Part shown: in pieces, positions 51,937 through 60,961 of the stretch | Numbering within the stretch: the stretch's first letter is position 1 | Layout of the letters: each line of letters starts with the position of its first letter | Source: SZUA-430 sp964547645 | GTDB lineage: Bacteria; Pseudomonadota; Alphaproteobacteria; Micropepsales; Micropepsaceae | NCBI GenBank assembly: GCA_964547645.1 | Contig: CAZJOM010000011.1 | Coordinates: 4,874 to 68,873, forward strand | Length of the DNA stretch: 64,000 bases | Direction of reading: 5' to 3' | Notes under the pieces: generated by a model | Told to the model about the DNA's origin: nothing | Seen by the model: only the letters and a program-made list of their open reading frames with translations | The model's database searches: none | Position numbers and translations under genes: made by a program

Positions 51937-53640
51937 ATGCCGACACGTCGTTCCGCTGCGTCTTATGATTCGTCGAGCCCCTGGTCTCTCGCGCTCGCCC
52001 ACCCGCGCGCCGTGCTGGTCACGCTCTGCCTGCTGATGTTCCTGCCGGGGATCGCCACGATTCCGCCGCTCGATCGCGACGAATCACGCTTCACCCAAGC
52101 CACGAAGCAGATGATCGAGACCGGCGACTTCATCGAGATCCGATTCCAGGACGAAGCCCGCAACAAGAAGCCAATCGGCATCTATTGGATGCAGGCGATC
52201 ACGGCGGGTTGGCTCTCAGGCGAACCGCACAACTCGATCTGGGCCTATCGCATTCCCTCCGTCATTGGCGGCATCCTGGTTGCCCTTTTCGTCTTTGGCA
52301 TCGGCCGAAGGCTCTTCGATGACGAAACCGCAATGATAGGCGCGGGGCTGATGGCCTCGTCCCTCTTGATGATAGGTGAGGCGCACATCGGCAAGACCGA
52401 CGCGGTGCTCGTGGCTTGCGTCACCGGCGCTCAGCTTCTTGTCGCCCACTTTTTTGTGGCCGCCAGGCAGGGCGCACCCCAGCCGTTGGTGCGATACTCG
52501 GCTCTATTCGGCCTGGCGATGGGCATCGGCATGCTCGTCAAGGGGCCGATGATCCTCTTCTTCGTCGGCCTTACCGTCATCGCACTCTCGATCTGGGAGC
52601 GTCGTTGGGGCTGGATCATGACCATGCGCCCGATCTTTGCGCTGGGCATTGTCATCCTCATCAATGTGCCCTGGCTCGTCGCCATTGGCTTGGTCACCAA
52701 GGGCGCTTACTTCACCGAAGCGATCGGACAAGACTTTCTTGGAAAGGTCGCCGGGGCACAGGAAACTCACTGGGGTCCGCCAGGCTACTATCTTGCCACG
52801 ATGCTCGTGGGCTTCTGGCCTGGTTGGTTGTTCTTGGCGCCGGGCGTTGTCTATGCGCTTGCGCGGTCGCACGAGGGCGCCGTTCGCTTCCTGCTTGCAT
52901 GGATCATTCCCGCCTGGGTGCTGCTCGAGCTCGCGCCGACGAAACTCCCGCACTATGTGCTGCCGCTCTATCCGGCGTTGGCATTGCTCTGTGGCGCCGC
53001 CGTCATGGCTGGCGTTCGTGAGAGCCGCAGCTTCTTGGACAACGCGCCGGTCAAGCTCGCGGCAGTGCTTTGGCTCGTGGTGACGCTCGCTCTTGCGGGC
53101 GGCGCACTCTTCTATCTGCCCGGCGCCTACGGCAACGGCAGCGGCATCTTTTTGTGGTTGCTCGCGGTGCCGATCTTGGGGGCCGCGGCGATCGCCGTCC
53201 TCTTCTTACTCCGCGGCGAGGGCGAAAACGCCACCGCCGCCGCCGTCGCCGCAGGCGCGCTCTTCGCCGCAATTGTGCTGGCCGCCGTCCTGCCGCGCCT
53301 CGACCAAGTGATGCTGAGCCGCAAGGCCGCCGATCTGATCACCCGTTCTGGCGCGCTCCCGGCAGCCGTGACCGCCGTGGGCTTCGCCGAGCCCAGCTTG
53401 GTCTTCCAAGTCGGAACCAAGATGAAATTGTCCAACACCCCGGAAGAAGCAGCCGACTTCCTGACCAAGAACCCAAACTCCGTCGCTTTGGTCGAGCAAT
53501 CGAAGGACGCCGCCTTCCATCAACGGCTGACGCAGCAGAATTTTTCGGCTGAACCGCTCGGCAACGTGAAGGGCATCAACTACTCGCGCGGCGATCACCT
53601 CACGCTGACGCTTTACCGATTGCGCAAGACGGGTCCGTGA
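51937..53640 (+). CDS. ArnT-like (GT39/GT83) membrane glycosyltransferase
   Basis: 567 residues with about a dozen hydrophobic helices. The first periplasmic loop carries PPLDRDESRFTQATKQM and NKKPIGIYWMQA, the polyprenyl-phosphate-sugar transferase motif of ArnT with its acidic metal/catalytic residues. It transfers a lipid-linked sugar to lipid A or another envelope glycan. The C-terminal ~100 residues form a soluble domain. It overlaps the next gene by 4 nt and is divergent from GT2/LAB-N. Confidence 0.93.
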   Translation: MPTRRSAASYDSSSPWSLALAHPRAVLVTLCLLMFLPGIATIPPLDRDESRFTQATKQMIETGDFIEIRFQDEARNKKPIGIYWMQAITAGWLSGEPHNSIWAYRIPSVIGGILVALFVFGIGRRLFDDETAMIGAGLMASSLLMIGEAHIGKTDAVLVACVTGAQLLVAHFFVAARQGAPQPLVRYSALFGLAMGIGMLVKGPMILFFVGLTVIALSIWERRWGWIMTMRPIFALGIVILINVPWLVAIGLVTKGAYFTEAIGQDFLGKVAGAQETHWGPPGYYLATMLVGFWPGWLFLAPGVVYALARSHEGAVRFLLAWIIPAWVLLELAPTKLPHYVLPLYPALALLCGAAVMAGVRESRSFLDNAPVKLAAVLWLVVTLALAGGALFYLPGAYGNGSGIFLWLLAVPILGAAAIAVLFLLRGEGENATAAAVAAGALFAAIVLAAVLPRLDQVMLSRKAADLITRSGALPAAVTAVGFAEPSLVFQVGTKMKLSNTPEEAADFLTKNPNSVALVEQSKDAAFHQRLTQQNFSAEPLGNVKGINYSRGDHLTLTLYRLRKTGP

Positions 53641-55148
53641 GCGCCATCGCCGAACGCTTGAGCAAACTCCCGCCGCTAGCTCTGCTGGCGGCGTTCGTTT
53701 TCGCGCTGACGCTCGTTCGGCTCATCATTCTTGCAACAACGCCGCTCAACCTTGGCCCTGACGAAGCGCAGTACTGGTCGTGGAGCCTGACACCGGCCTT
53801 CGGCTACTTCTCCAAGCCGCCGATGATCGCCTGGGTCATCGGCGCCACCACGTCGGTGTGCGGCGACGGCGAAGCCTGCATCCGCACCGCCGCGCCCCTG
53901 CTCCATGCCGCAAGCGCCTTTGTTCTCTTCTTCGCGGGGCGCGCGCTCTACGACCAGCGCGTAGGCCTCTGGTCCGCCGCCACCTTCGCGTTGATGCCGG
54001 GCACGACGTTCTCGTCACTGCTGATCACAACCGACGTGCCCCTCCTGTTCTTCTGGGCGCTCGCGCTCTGGGCACTTGCCGAACTCAGACGTACGCGCGA
54101 GCCGCATTGGGCGGTGTTGCTCGGCGCCGCGATCGGGCTTGGCCTTCTGTCGAAATACGCGATGCTCTACTTCGTGCTCGGCATGGGCATCGCGTTTCTA
54201 CCGACGCCAGCCGGGCGCGGGCTTCTCTTCAGCCGCGCCGGAATGATCGCAGGCCTCGCTGCACTCGCTGTCTTCGCACCGAACCTCGTGTGGAACGCGC
54301 TTCATAGCTTTGCGACAGTCGGTCACACCGCCTCGAATGCAAACTGGGGCGCCGCGACGCTGTTCAACGTCTTGGGCGCGCTCAACTTTGTCGGCGCACA
54401 GTTCGCGCTTGCCGGGCCAATTGCCGGCAGTCTCTTCGCCTGGGGACTGATCAAAGCGTGGCGCGACCCGAACTACGATCACGCCGACACGCTTCTGATC
54501 GCGCTCACCCTGCCAATCTTCGCAGTGGTCACTGCACAAGCGTTCATCGCGCGCGCCAATGCGAATTGGGCTGCGCCGGCATTCGTTGCACTAACGATAC
54601 TTGTTTGTGCCTGGGCGGTGCGCCGAAGCAACACTCGCTGGCTGATCGCCAACGCGGGTTTGAACGCTGCACTCGCGCTGCTTCTTGCCGCGCTTGCCGT
54701 GAGTCCGGCCTTCGTAGCGACGATCGGCCAAGAAAACTCCGTGAAACGCTTGCGTGGATGGGATGAGGCGGGCCGTTCGATCGAAACGCTCGCTGCTTCA
54801 GCACCATTTGTCGCGATCATGAGCGACGATCGCGAAGATATGGCCTCTCTTTTCTACTACACACGCGCCCGCAAGCAGCCTTTGCGCATGTGGCCGCGCG
54901 AAAAAGTCGGCAACGAGTACGAAGCATCGCATCGTTTGCGTGCTGAAGAGGCCTCGTATGTGCTCTTCGTCACACGCCGAAGCGACGCGAGCGACGTCAC
55001 GAGGGCATTCGCATCGGCTGAACGCATCGCGACGCTCGAAACGCGACTCGATTCGAAACGGAAGCGCGTTTTTTTCCTCTTCGCGCTCAAAGGACCCGTC
55101 GATTCGACTCTTTTCCCGAAATTTTTTGATCGTCCGTCTACGGACTAA
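53637..55148 (+). CDS. Second ArnT/RgtA-like membrane glycosyltransferase
   Basis: 503 residues, GTG start overlapping the previous stop as GTGA. The first loop reads NLGPDEAQYWSWSLTPAFGYFSKPPMIAWVI, the motif shared with the PMT_2/RgtA-D class (the Rhizobium galacturonosyltransferases). About ten helices, then a soluble tail. The last ~100 bp of the gene are unusually rich in GATTC and GACTC. It is likely to work with the preceding transferase on lipid A or core oligosaccharide; the exact acceptor and sugar are unknown. Confidence 0.9.
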   Translation: MSAIAERLSKLPPLALLAAFVFALTLVRLIILATTPLNLGPDEAQYWSWSLTPAFGYFSKPPMIAWVIGATTSVCGDGEACIRTAAPLLHAASAFVLFFAGRALYDQRVGLWSAATFALMPGTTFSSLLITTDVPLLFFWALALWALAELRRTREPHWAVLLGAAIGLGLLSKYAMLYFVLGMGIAFLPTPAGRGLLFSRAGMIAGLAALAVFAPNLVWNALHSFATVGHTASNANWGAATLFNVLGALNFVGAQFALAGPIAGSLFAWGLIKAWRDPNYDHADTLLIALTLPIFAVVTAQAFIARANANWAAPAFVALTILVCAWAVRRSNTRWLIANAGLNAALALLLAALAVSPAFVATIGQENSVKRLRGWDEAGRSIETLAASAPFVAIMSDDREDMASLFYYTRARKQPLRMWPREKVGNEYEASHRLRAEEASYVLFVTRRSDASDVTRAFASAERIATLETRLDSKRKRVFFLFALKGPVDSTLFPKFFDRPSTD

Positions 55149-55564
55149 TTGCGATTCGACGCAAATCATCGTTTTGCGCGTTCGCGCATCAAGCGCACTG
55201 TTCGCACGAAGATCACAAGTGATTAACACCAAACAACCGCAGTCGAACGATTCACGCGCGGAATAAAATGAGTATCGGCACGGCACGGCTCTTGGCGGAG
55301 TAGCGCGATTACGCGTATTCGCTTCGAGATGAATTGCGCGATTAGATTCTCGCTATGCCTGTCAATATGCGATTACTTCACTAACACGCGCATCGAATAC
55401 ACCTTCGATCACGCAAACGACCATCGCTAATCCATTCTTTACTCGCTCGATCTATTTGACGCTGAACGAATCGTGCTGCATGATTCGCAACAGTTGGGGG
55501 AAGCGCGGGCTGCGCGCGGATTTTCGGGGAAGCAGTCGACCAACTGAGGGGCCTAGAGCTGCCG
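55149..55564 (+). promoter_or_regulatory. 416-bp intergenic region with kamA promoter and GANTC cluster
   Basis: No gene of plausible size lies here. A promoter is well formed: TTGACG (55456-55461), 17 bp, CATGAT (55479-55484), leaving a 75-nt leader to the kamA ATG. Five GANTC sites (55153, 55249, 55345, 55468, 55482) fall in this spacer, one inside the promoter spacer and one overlapping the -10, with four more in the 100 bp before it. GANTC is the target of the CcrM methyltransferase of alphaproteobacteria. Confidence 0.55.
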
Positions 55565-56941
55565 ATGACCGTGCATACCTTTGTGAAGGGCGCCAACACC
55601 GCGGCGCACCTAAGGCCTCCATCGAAACGTAAGGTGGTTGAACGAAGTCCGGGCACCGACGCACAAGTCGGTATCCAGACATCGCTTCTCTTCCCGCCTC
55701 TCGTCTCTCCCGCTCCCGCCGCTCCTCTCGATCCCGGACACTCGGTTCGCAAGGCCAACCGCTTTCCCGTCAGTGCCGAGGCGCGCGAATTCTACAAACG
55801 CAATTTTCCCGGCACGACCGCCGACGATTGGAACGATTGGCGCTGGCAGGCGCGCAGCCGCATCCGCACGCTCGAGCAGCTGGAACGCATGTTCGACCTC
55901 TCGAAGGACGAACGCTCCGCGGCTTTGCGCCATAAAGGCTCGCTGCCGGTCGGCATCACACCTTATTATGCAAGCCTGATGGCCCATGCCGACGCGTCGG
56001 AGCCGCTCCGCCGCACGCACATCATGGTCAACGATGAATACGTGCGTTTGCCCGGGGAAGAAGACGATCCCCTGGGCGAAGACCACGACACCGTGGCCCC
56101 GGGCCTGGTTCACCGCTATCCCGATCGCGTTTTGTTCCTCACCACCGGCTTCTGTTCGACCTACTGCCGCTATTGCACGCGCTCCAGAATGGTCGGAAAT
56201 CCGGGCGGCGAGTACAATTTCTCGACCTCGCAATGGGAAAAGGCGCTTCAGTACCTCGAAGCGCACACCGAGGTCCGCGACGTCCTTCTCTCCGGCGGCG
56301 ACCCGCTCTCGATCGGCGATGACAAGCTCGATTGGCTGCTGACGCGGCTGCGCAAGATCAAGCACATCGAATTTGTTCGCATTGGAACCAAGATCCCGGC
56401 CGTGCTGCCGATGCGCATCACCCGCGACCTGGTGAAGATGCTCCGGAAGCACCATCCGCTTTGGATGAGCGTCCACTTCACGCATCCGACCGAGATCACG
56501 CCGGAAACGCGCGAAGCGGCGGCACGCCTGGCCGACGCCGGCATTCCGCTCGGCTCGCAGACGGTGCTTCTCAAAGACATCAATGATGACGCGGCTGTAA
56601 TGCGCGAGCTGATGCATGGCCTGCTCACCATGCGCATCAAGCCCTACTACCTCTATCAATGCGATCCCATCAAAGGCTCCGGCCACTTCCGGACGCCCGT
56701 GCACAAGGGGATTGAGATCATTCAGTCGCTCCGCGGTCACACCACCGGCTATGCTTGCCCGATGTTCGTGGTCGACGCCCCCGGTGGCGGTGGCAAGATT
56801 CTCCTGGCACCCGACGCCATTGCCGGCCGCGAAGGCGACGACTTGCTGCTCAGGAACTTCGAAGGCAAAATCTATCGCTATCCCGACCCGGGTGGAAAAC
56901 TCGGGCGTGACCGGACCTTGAAGGCCGTTGCCGCGCAATAG
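55565..56941 (+). CDS. kamA: Lysine 2,3-aminomutase, radical SAM
   Basis: 458 residues. Converts L-lysine to L-beta-lysine using SAM, a [4Fe-4S] cluster and PLP. The cluster motif is CSTYCRYC (Cys197, 201, 204). Residues matching those that hold lysine in the Clostridium enzyme are kept: Asp367 in YQCDPIKGSGHFRTP, Asp404 in FVVDAPGGGG, and Lys411 for PLP. These make a true lysine mutase more likely than an EpmB-type or other family member. About 70 N-terminal residues are Pro/Ser-rich and unconserved. First gene of a three-gene operon with an ATP-grasp ligase and a GNAT protein. Confidence 0.92.
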   Translation: MTVHTFVKGANTAAHLRPPSKRKVVERSPGTDAQVGIQTSLLFPPLVSPAPAAPLDPGHSVRKANRFPVSAEAREFYKRNFPGTTADDWNDWRWQARSRIRTLEQLERMFDLSKDERSAALRHKGSLPVGITPYYASLMAHADASEPLRRTHIMVNDEYVRLPGEEDDPLGEDHDTVAPGLVHRYPDRVLFLTTGFCSTYCRYCTRSRMVGNPGGEYNFSTSQWEKALQYLEAHTEVRDVLLSGGDPLSIGDDKLDWLLTRLRKIKHIEFVRIGTKIPAVLPMRITRDLVKMLRKHHPLWMSVHFTHPTEITPETREAAARLADAGIPLGSQTVLLKDINDDAAVMRELMHGLLTMRIKPYYLYQCDPIKGSGHFRTPVHKGIEIIQSLRGHTTGYACPMFVVDAPGGGGKILLAPDAIAGREGDDLLLRNFEGKIYRYPDPGGKLGRDRTLKAVAAQ

Positions 56942-56994
56942 CGCGGTCGCGGCCCTCATCCTCCCGGCAACCGATGGCGCACGAGGTAAGCCCG

Positions 56995-57981
56995 ATGCAA
57001 CACGCGCCACGTATCCTAATCCTGATCCCAGAGCTCAAAGAGATTGAGCCGGACGACAATCTCGCGACCATTTCGACCGCGCGCGAGGTCGCCAAGCACT
57101 ACGACAAGCTTGGCTATCCGCACACGATGCGCCACTTCGACTACATGCCCGCCAGCTTCAAAGCCGCGGTCGAGGCCGACCGCCCCGACTGCGTCTTCAA
57201 CCTGGTCGAGTCGGTCTCCGGCACCAGCCGCCTAATCCACGTTCCCCCGATCTACCTGGAGGAAATGCGCCTGCCTTACACAGGCTGCCCGCCCCACGCG
57301 ATCGAACTCTCGAACGACAAGGTGCTGGCCAAGCGCATCATCTCCTTGCTCGACGTACCCACGCCGCGGTGGGGTACGCCGAAAACGATGAAACCCGGCG
57401 AAGGCGGCACCTGGATCGTCAAAGCCCAGCACGAACACGCGTCCTTCGGGATGTCGCAGGCGAGCGTGGTCGAGGGCACGACCGCCGCCCTCGAACTCGC
57501 CGACAAGCTCACGCGCGAGCACAAAATCGATTGGATGATGGAAGAATTCATCGACGGCCGGGAGTTCAACGTCTCGATGATCGAAACCGCGAACGGGCCC
57601 CGCACGCTGCCTGTCGCCGAAATCGTGTTCGAGAACTACGACAAGGGCATGCACAAGATCATCGACTACAAGGCCAAATGGGACGAGAAGAGCTTCGAGT
57701 ACAAGAACACCGTCCGTCGCTACGACTTCCCCCCCGCCGACGCCAAGCTCTTGAAGACGCTCGAAGAAATCAGCGTGAAGGTCTGGCACGGCTTCGACCT
57801 GCGCGGTTGGGCCCGCGTCGACTTCCGCGTCGATGCGAAGGGCAATGCTTACGTCGTCGACATCAACGCGAACCCCGACCTCTCGCTCGATGCGGGCTTC
57901 ATGGCCGCCGCCTCACGAGCCGAGATCGCGCCGCATGAAGCGATTCGCATGATCACGGCCGCGGCGCTCCGCGCAGCATGA
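56995..57981 (+). CDS. ATP-grasp ligase, D-Ala-D-Ala ligase-like
   Basis: 328 residues from ATG 56995, which follows GAGGTAAG. ATP-grasp fold: LPYTGCPPHAIELSNDKVLAKRII, the nucleotide loop (QHEHASFGMSQASVV), MMEEFIDGREFNVSMIE and metal-binding VDINANPDLSLD near the C-terminus. The family joins a carboxylate to an amine with ATP, mostly D-alanine dimers, but many members join other amino acids. It lies 53 nt after kamA, so its substrate is probably beta-lysine or a product of it (inference). A dedicated cell-wall ligase is unlikely here, as ddl belongs with murC/ftsQ. Confidence 0.88.
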   Translation: MQHAPRILILIPELKEIEPDDNLATISTAREVAKHYDKLGYPHTMRHFDYMPASFKAAVEADRPDCVFNLVESVSGTSRLIHVPPIYLEEMRLPYTGCPPHAIELSNDKVLAKRIISLLDVPTPRWGTPKTMKPGEGGTWIVKAQHEHASFGMSQASVVEGTTAALELADKLTREHKIDWMMEEFIDGREFNVSMIETANGPRTLPVAEIVFENYDKGMHKIIDYKAKWDEKSFEYKNTVRRYDFPPADAKLLKTLEEISVKVWHGFDLRGWARVDFRVDAKGNAYVVDINANPDLSLDAGFMAAASRAEIAPHEAIRMITAAALRAA

Positions 57982-58451
57982 CCTTTCGAACCGCACCGCG
58001 CGACGCCGACCGCGACGCCGTGCGCCGCGTGGTAACGGAAACCGGCGTCTTCTCCGGCGTCGAGATCGGCTGGGCGGTCGAGATTGTCGAAACCGCCCTC
58101 GCCCGCGGCCAAGCCGCCGGCTACCACTTCCTCTTCGCCGATGGACCGGATGGCCTGGAGGGCTATACCTGTTTCGGCCCGATTGACGGCACCGACAATC
58201 GCTTCGACCTTTATTGGATCGCCGTCTCGCCAAAAGCCCAGGGCAAAGGCATCGGCAAGCGCCTGCTCAGCGAAACCGTCGCCGCCGCGCGCGCGCTCGA
58301 TGCCACCCACATGTTCATCGACACGTCCACTCGCGCCGACTACGGCGCCGCGCGCAAACTTTACGAGTCGCTAGGCTTCACGCTCATGGGCACGCTCGTC
58401 GACTTCTACAGCGACGGCGACAGCAAAGCCTTCTTCGGCCGCAAGTTATAG
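57978..58451 (+). CDS. GNAT-family N-acetyltransferase
   Basis: 157 residues; ATG overlaps the ligase stop as ATGA. GNAT core with acetyl-CoA loop VSPKAQGKGIGKRLLSETVAAAR and the C-terminal KLYESLGFTLMGTLVDFY. The N-terminus (FRTAPRDADRDAVRRVVTETGVFS) is typical of small-molecule acetyltransferases. By operon with kamA it may acetylate beta-lysine, in analogy to AblB of methanogens, but it is much shorter than AblB and not clearly its homologue. Its stop overlaps the convergent exporter gene. Confidence 0.88.
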   Translation: MTFRTAPRDADRDAVRRVVTETGVFSGVEIGWAVEIVETALARGQAAGYHFLFADGPDGLEGYTCFGPIDGTDNRFDLYWIAVSPKAQGKGIGKRLLSETVAAARALDATHMFIDTSTRADYGAARKLYESLGFTLMGTLVDFYSDGDSKAFFGRKL

Positions 58452-59378
58452 CGTCTCCGCCGCCCGCGCCCGCTCGATCCCAAGTTGCCGCTCGCGCCAA
58501 GCAATGAAAAGCCCGGACCCGATCACGATCACCGCCCCGGCATAGACCGCCGGCGCCGGCAACTCGCTGAAGAAGAGCCATCCCAGCAGGATCGCCCAAA
58601 TCATCGCCGCGTAGTCGAAATTCGCAAGCGTCGAGGCTTCCGCGAAGCGGTACGAATTCGTCATCAAGAGCTGCCCGACCCCGCCCAATATGCCCAGCGT
58701 GACGAGCAGCACCAGCTCGCCGCCGGACGGCGTCACCCATGCGAAAGGCAACGTGCACGCACTCACCAAGGTGCACGCCAGCTGAAAATAGAAAGCGATC
58801 ACCAGCGCCGGCTCGCTCCCCGACATCAGCCGGATGAAAATCATTGTGAACGCCACCAAAAGCGCGTTGGCAAAGGCGAGCATCACGCCGGTCGATGCGC
58901 CTGCCTCGGAGAACCCTTGGCCCAGATGCGGTGAGACCATGATCAGCACGCCGACGAAACCCGCGCCAACCGCGCTCCACCGATAGAGCCGTATCGTCTC
59001 GCCCAATATGAACGCGGCGAGCACCACCACGATCAGAGGCGACGCGAAGCTGATCGCTGTCACGTCCGCGACCGGCAAATACTTGAGCGATGCGAAGTAC
59101 GTAAACATGGCGAGCACACCGCTCGTCGCACGCCGCGCATGCGACCACGGCACTTTGGTCGCCAAGTCGGCCATTCGCATGCCGGACACCGTCATGACCA
59201 CGAGGATCGGCACGAACGCGAACAAGGAACGAAAGAAAACCACTTCCCCGACAGGAAACGTGTCGCCGAACCCGCGCGCGATCACCGCCATGAACATGAA
59301 GACGAGCGTCGCACCGACCTTGAGAGCAATACCGAGAAGCGGATGAGATGACGCCTTGAGATCGACGCCGCCGCTCAC
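58446..59378 (-). CDS. DMT-superfamily (EamA) transporter
   Basis: 310 residues from a GTG at 59378 that overlaps the corA stop as GTGA. Two five-helix EamA repeats (ATLVFMFMAVIARGFGD..., LTYFASLKYLPVADVTAISFASPLIVVVLAAFILGE and MTNSYRFAEASTLANFDYAAMIWAILLGWLFFSELP) with the usual proline-rich turns. Inner-membrane metabolite exporter; the substrate is unknown. Convergent with the beta-lysine operon, overlapping by 6 nt. Confidence 0.88.
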   Translation of the reverse strand: MSGGVDLKASSHPLLGIALKVGATLVFMFMAVIARGFGDTFPVGEVVFFRSLFAFVPILVVMTVSGMRMADLATKVPWSHARRATSGVLAMFTYFASLKYLPVADVTAISFASPLIVVVLAAFILGETIRLYRWSAVGAGFVGVLIMVSPHLGQGFSEAGASTGVMLAFANALLVAFTMIFIRLMSGSEPALVIAFYFQLACTLVSACTLPFAWVTPSGGELVLLVTLGILGGVGQLLMTNSYRFAEASTLANFDYAAMIWAILLGWLFFSELPAPAVYAGAVIVIGSGLFIAWRERQLGIERARAAETL

Positions 59379-60358
59379 AGCCACTTGCGCCAGCGGAAAA
59401 TCACGTAGGGCACGACCGCCGACATCGCGATCAGTCCCAGCGCAATCGGATAGGCATAGGGAGAGTGCAGCTCAGGCATGAACTCAAAGTTCATCCCCCA
59501 AATGCTGGCAAGTAAGGTCGGTGGCAACACCACCGTCGCCGCAACCGAGAGAATGCGAATAATCCGGCTCTGCTCGATGTTGACGATGCCCAGCACCGCA
59601 TCCAACAAGAACGTGATCTTGTTCGCCAGATAGGTCGTGTGATCGGCGAGCGACTGCACATCCCGGGTCATGGTCTTCACATGCCCCTTCAATTCCTTGG
59701 TCGCCTTCAGGTCGATCGTCTGCGTGAGAAACGCCAGCATCCGCCCCATGCTGATGAGGCTCTCGCGCGCCTTCGACGTCAAATCGTTGCGGTTGCCCAG
59801 ATTGACCAGAATCTTCTGATAGTCCCGCGACGGCTCATAGCCGTTCTGGCTGAAGACCTGCTTCGACAGAGCATCGACTTCGGCCCCGACCTTCTCCAGC
59901 ACGTCGGCCGTTCGGTCGATGATCGCTTCCAAGAGTCCCGCCAGGATGAGGTCACCCTTCGGCCAGAGATTGACCTGCCGGTCCGCGCGGTTGGCAAAGG
60001 TGTTGAACGGCTGCGGTTCCGTGTAGCGCACGGTCAAGAGCCGCTCTCCCGCCAGAATGAAGCTCACGCCCTGACATTCCGGCTCGGTCGTTTCGGTCTT
60101 CGAAATCACCAGCGCGGTCATGAATGTCGCGCCATCCTCGTGATAGAGCCGGCTTGAGATTTCGATCTCGTCCATGTCGTCGCGCGACGGCGGATCGAAC
60201 CCGAACAACGACCTGACCGCCTCCCGCTCCGCCACCGTTGGGTCATAGAGATCGACCCACAGCGACTCCGGCGGCACGGTGATCGGGTCCGCCGACTCGC
60301 CCGAACACGTCAGGTTGCGGCGGAGGCAGTTTTCGCGCAGGCCGAACGAGCGAAGCAT
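59375..60358 (-). CDS. corA: CorA-type magnesium/cobalt transporter
   Basis: 327 residues. Long N-terminal cytoplasmic helical domain (VGAEVDALSKQVFSQNGYEPSRDYQKILVNLGNRNDL) and two C-terminal helices joined by the pore signature IWGMNFEFMPEL (GMN). Forms a homopentamer for Mg2+ influx. Coupled to the DMT transporter gene downstream. Confidence 0.95.
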   Translation of the reverse strand: MLRSFGLRENCLRRNLTCSGESADPITVPPESLWVDLYDPTVAEREAVRSLFGFDPPSRDDMDEIEISSRLYHEDGATFMTALVISKTETTEPECQGVSFILAGERLLTVRYTEPQPFNTFANRADRQVNLWPKGDLILAGLLEAIIDRTADVLEKVGAEVDALSKQVFSQNGYEPSRDYQKILVNLGNRNDLTSKARESLISMGRMLAFLTQTIDLKATKELKGHVKTMTRDVQSLADHTTYLANKITFLLDAVLGIVNIEQSRIIRILSVAATVVLPPTLLASIWGMNFEFMPELHSPYAYPIALGLIAMSAVVPYVIFRWRKWL

Positions 60359-60661
60359 GTGGCGGCTCTTGGGCTAAGGGCGGTGGTGATGAGAGCGACG
60401 GCCCTTATAACCACGCCCGGCGAGCCGCCGCCAGTCGATTTGCGCCGCAAATCCGGGGCGCGGCATTCTTAACCAGATGCCGACGGGGACACCACGAAAG
60501 TGAGGCTTTCGAGTCACTTCCATCACGCTGACGCATTGCGTTTACGACCCGAAAACGCTTTAGAGGGCATAGGTGAGCATTCCTTGAGGCACTCGGCGAT
60601 TGGCGCTGGGCCGCCGCAGGGGCCCACCTAACCGACGGTAGGCGGCAACGCGAGGTTTCCA
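60359..60661. other. 303-bp intergenic region between corA and the DUF4282 gene
   Basis: Spacer between divergent genes; no coding frame, RNA gene or clear palindrome was found. It must contain both promoters. A weak ribosome site lies before the ATG at 60662. Confidence 0.5.
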
Positions 60662-60946
60662 ATGGAATTCGGCGATCTTTTCAGCTTCGACAAGAAAATC
60701 GCACCCACGATCATCAAACCGATCTATTGGATCGGCCTCGTCCTGATCGTACTAGGCGGCATCATCTCGTTCTTCACCGGCTTCGGCTGGCTGTTCTCAA
60801 GCTTTTTCTACGGGCTCTGGATGATGATCACCTCGATCATCTTCGTGATCTTCGGCGTGCTCGGATTGCGCATCGCAGCCGAAATCTGCCTCGCCGTCTT
60901 CGAGATCCACGAAAAAGTCTCGCCGACCTCGCCGGCTCCGATGTAA
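60662..60946 (+). CDS. DUF4282 membrane protein
   Basis: 94 residues with two hydrophobic helices (PIYWIGLVLIVLGGIISFF, YGLWMMITSIIFVIFGVLGLRI) preceded by FGDLFSFDKKIAPTIIK, the DUF4282 signature. Function unknown. It is often a small single-gene unit, as here. Confidence 0.88.
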   Translation: MEFGDLFSFDKKIAPTIIKPIYWIGLVLIVLGGIISFFTGFGWLFSSFFYGLWMMITSIIFVIFGVLGLRIAAEICLAVFEIHEKVSPTSPAPM

Positions 60947-60961
60947 GGCCGACGGAGGGCG

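Noticed and set aside
55149..55564. Origin of replication
   Set aside because: No DnaA-box cluster or typical neighbours (dnaA, hemE, parAB); the AT-richer spacer is explained by a promoter and GANTC sites.
60405..60662. 85-codon minus-strand frame in the corA upstream spacer
   Set aside because: No ribosome site, odd composition, and it would run over the expected promoters.
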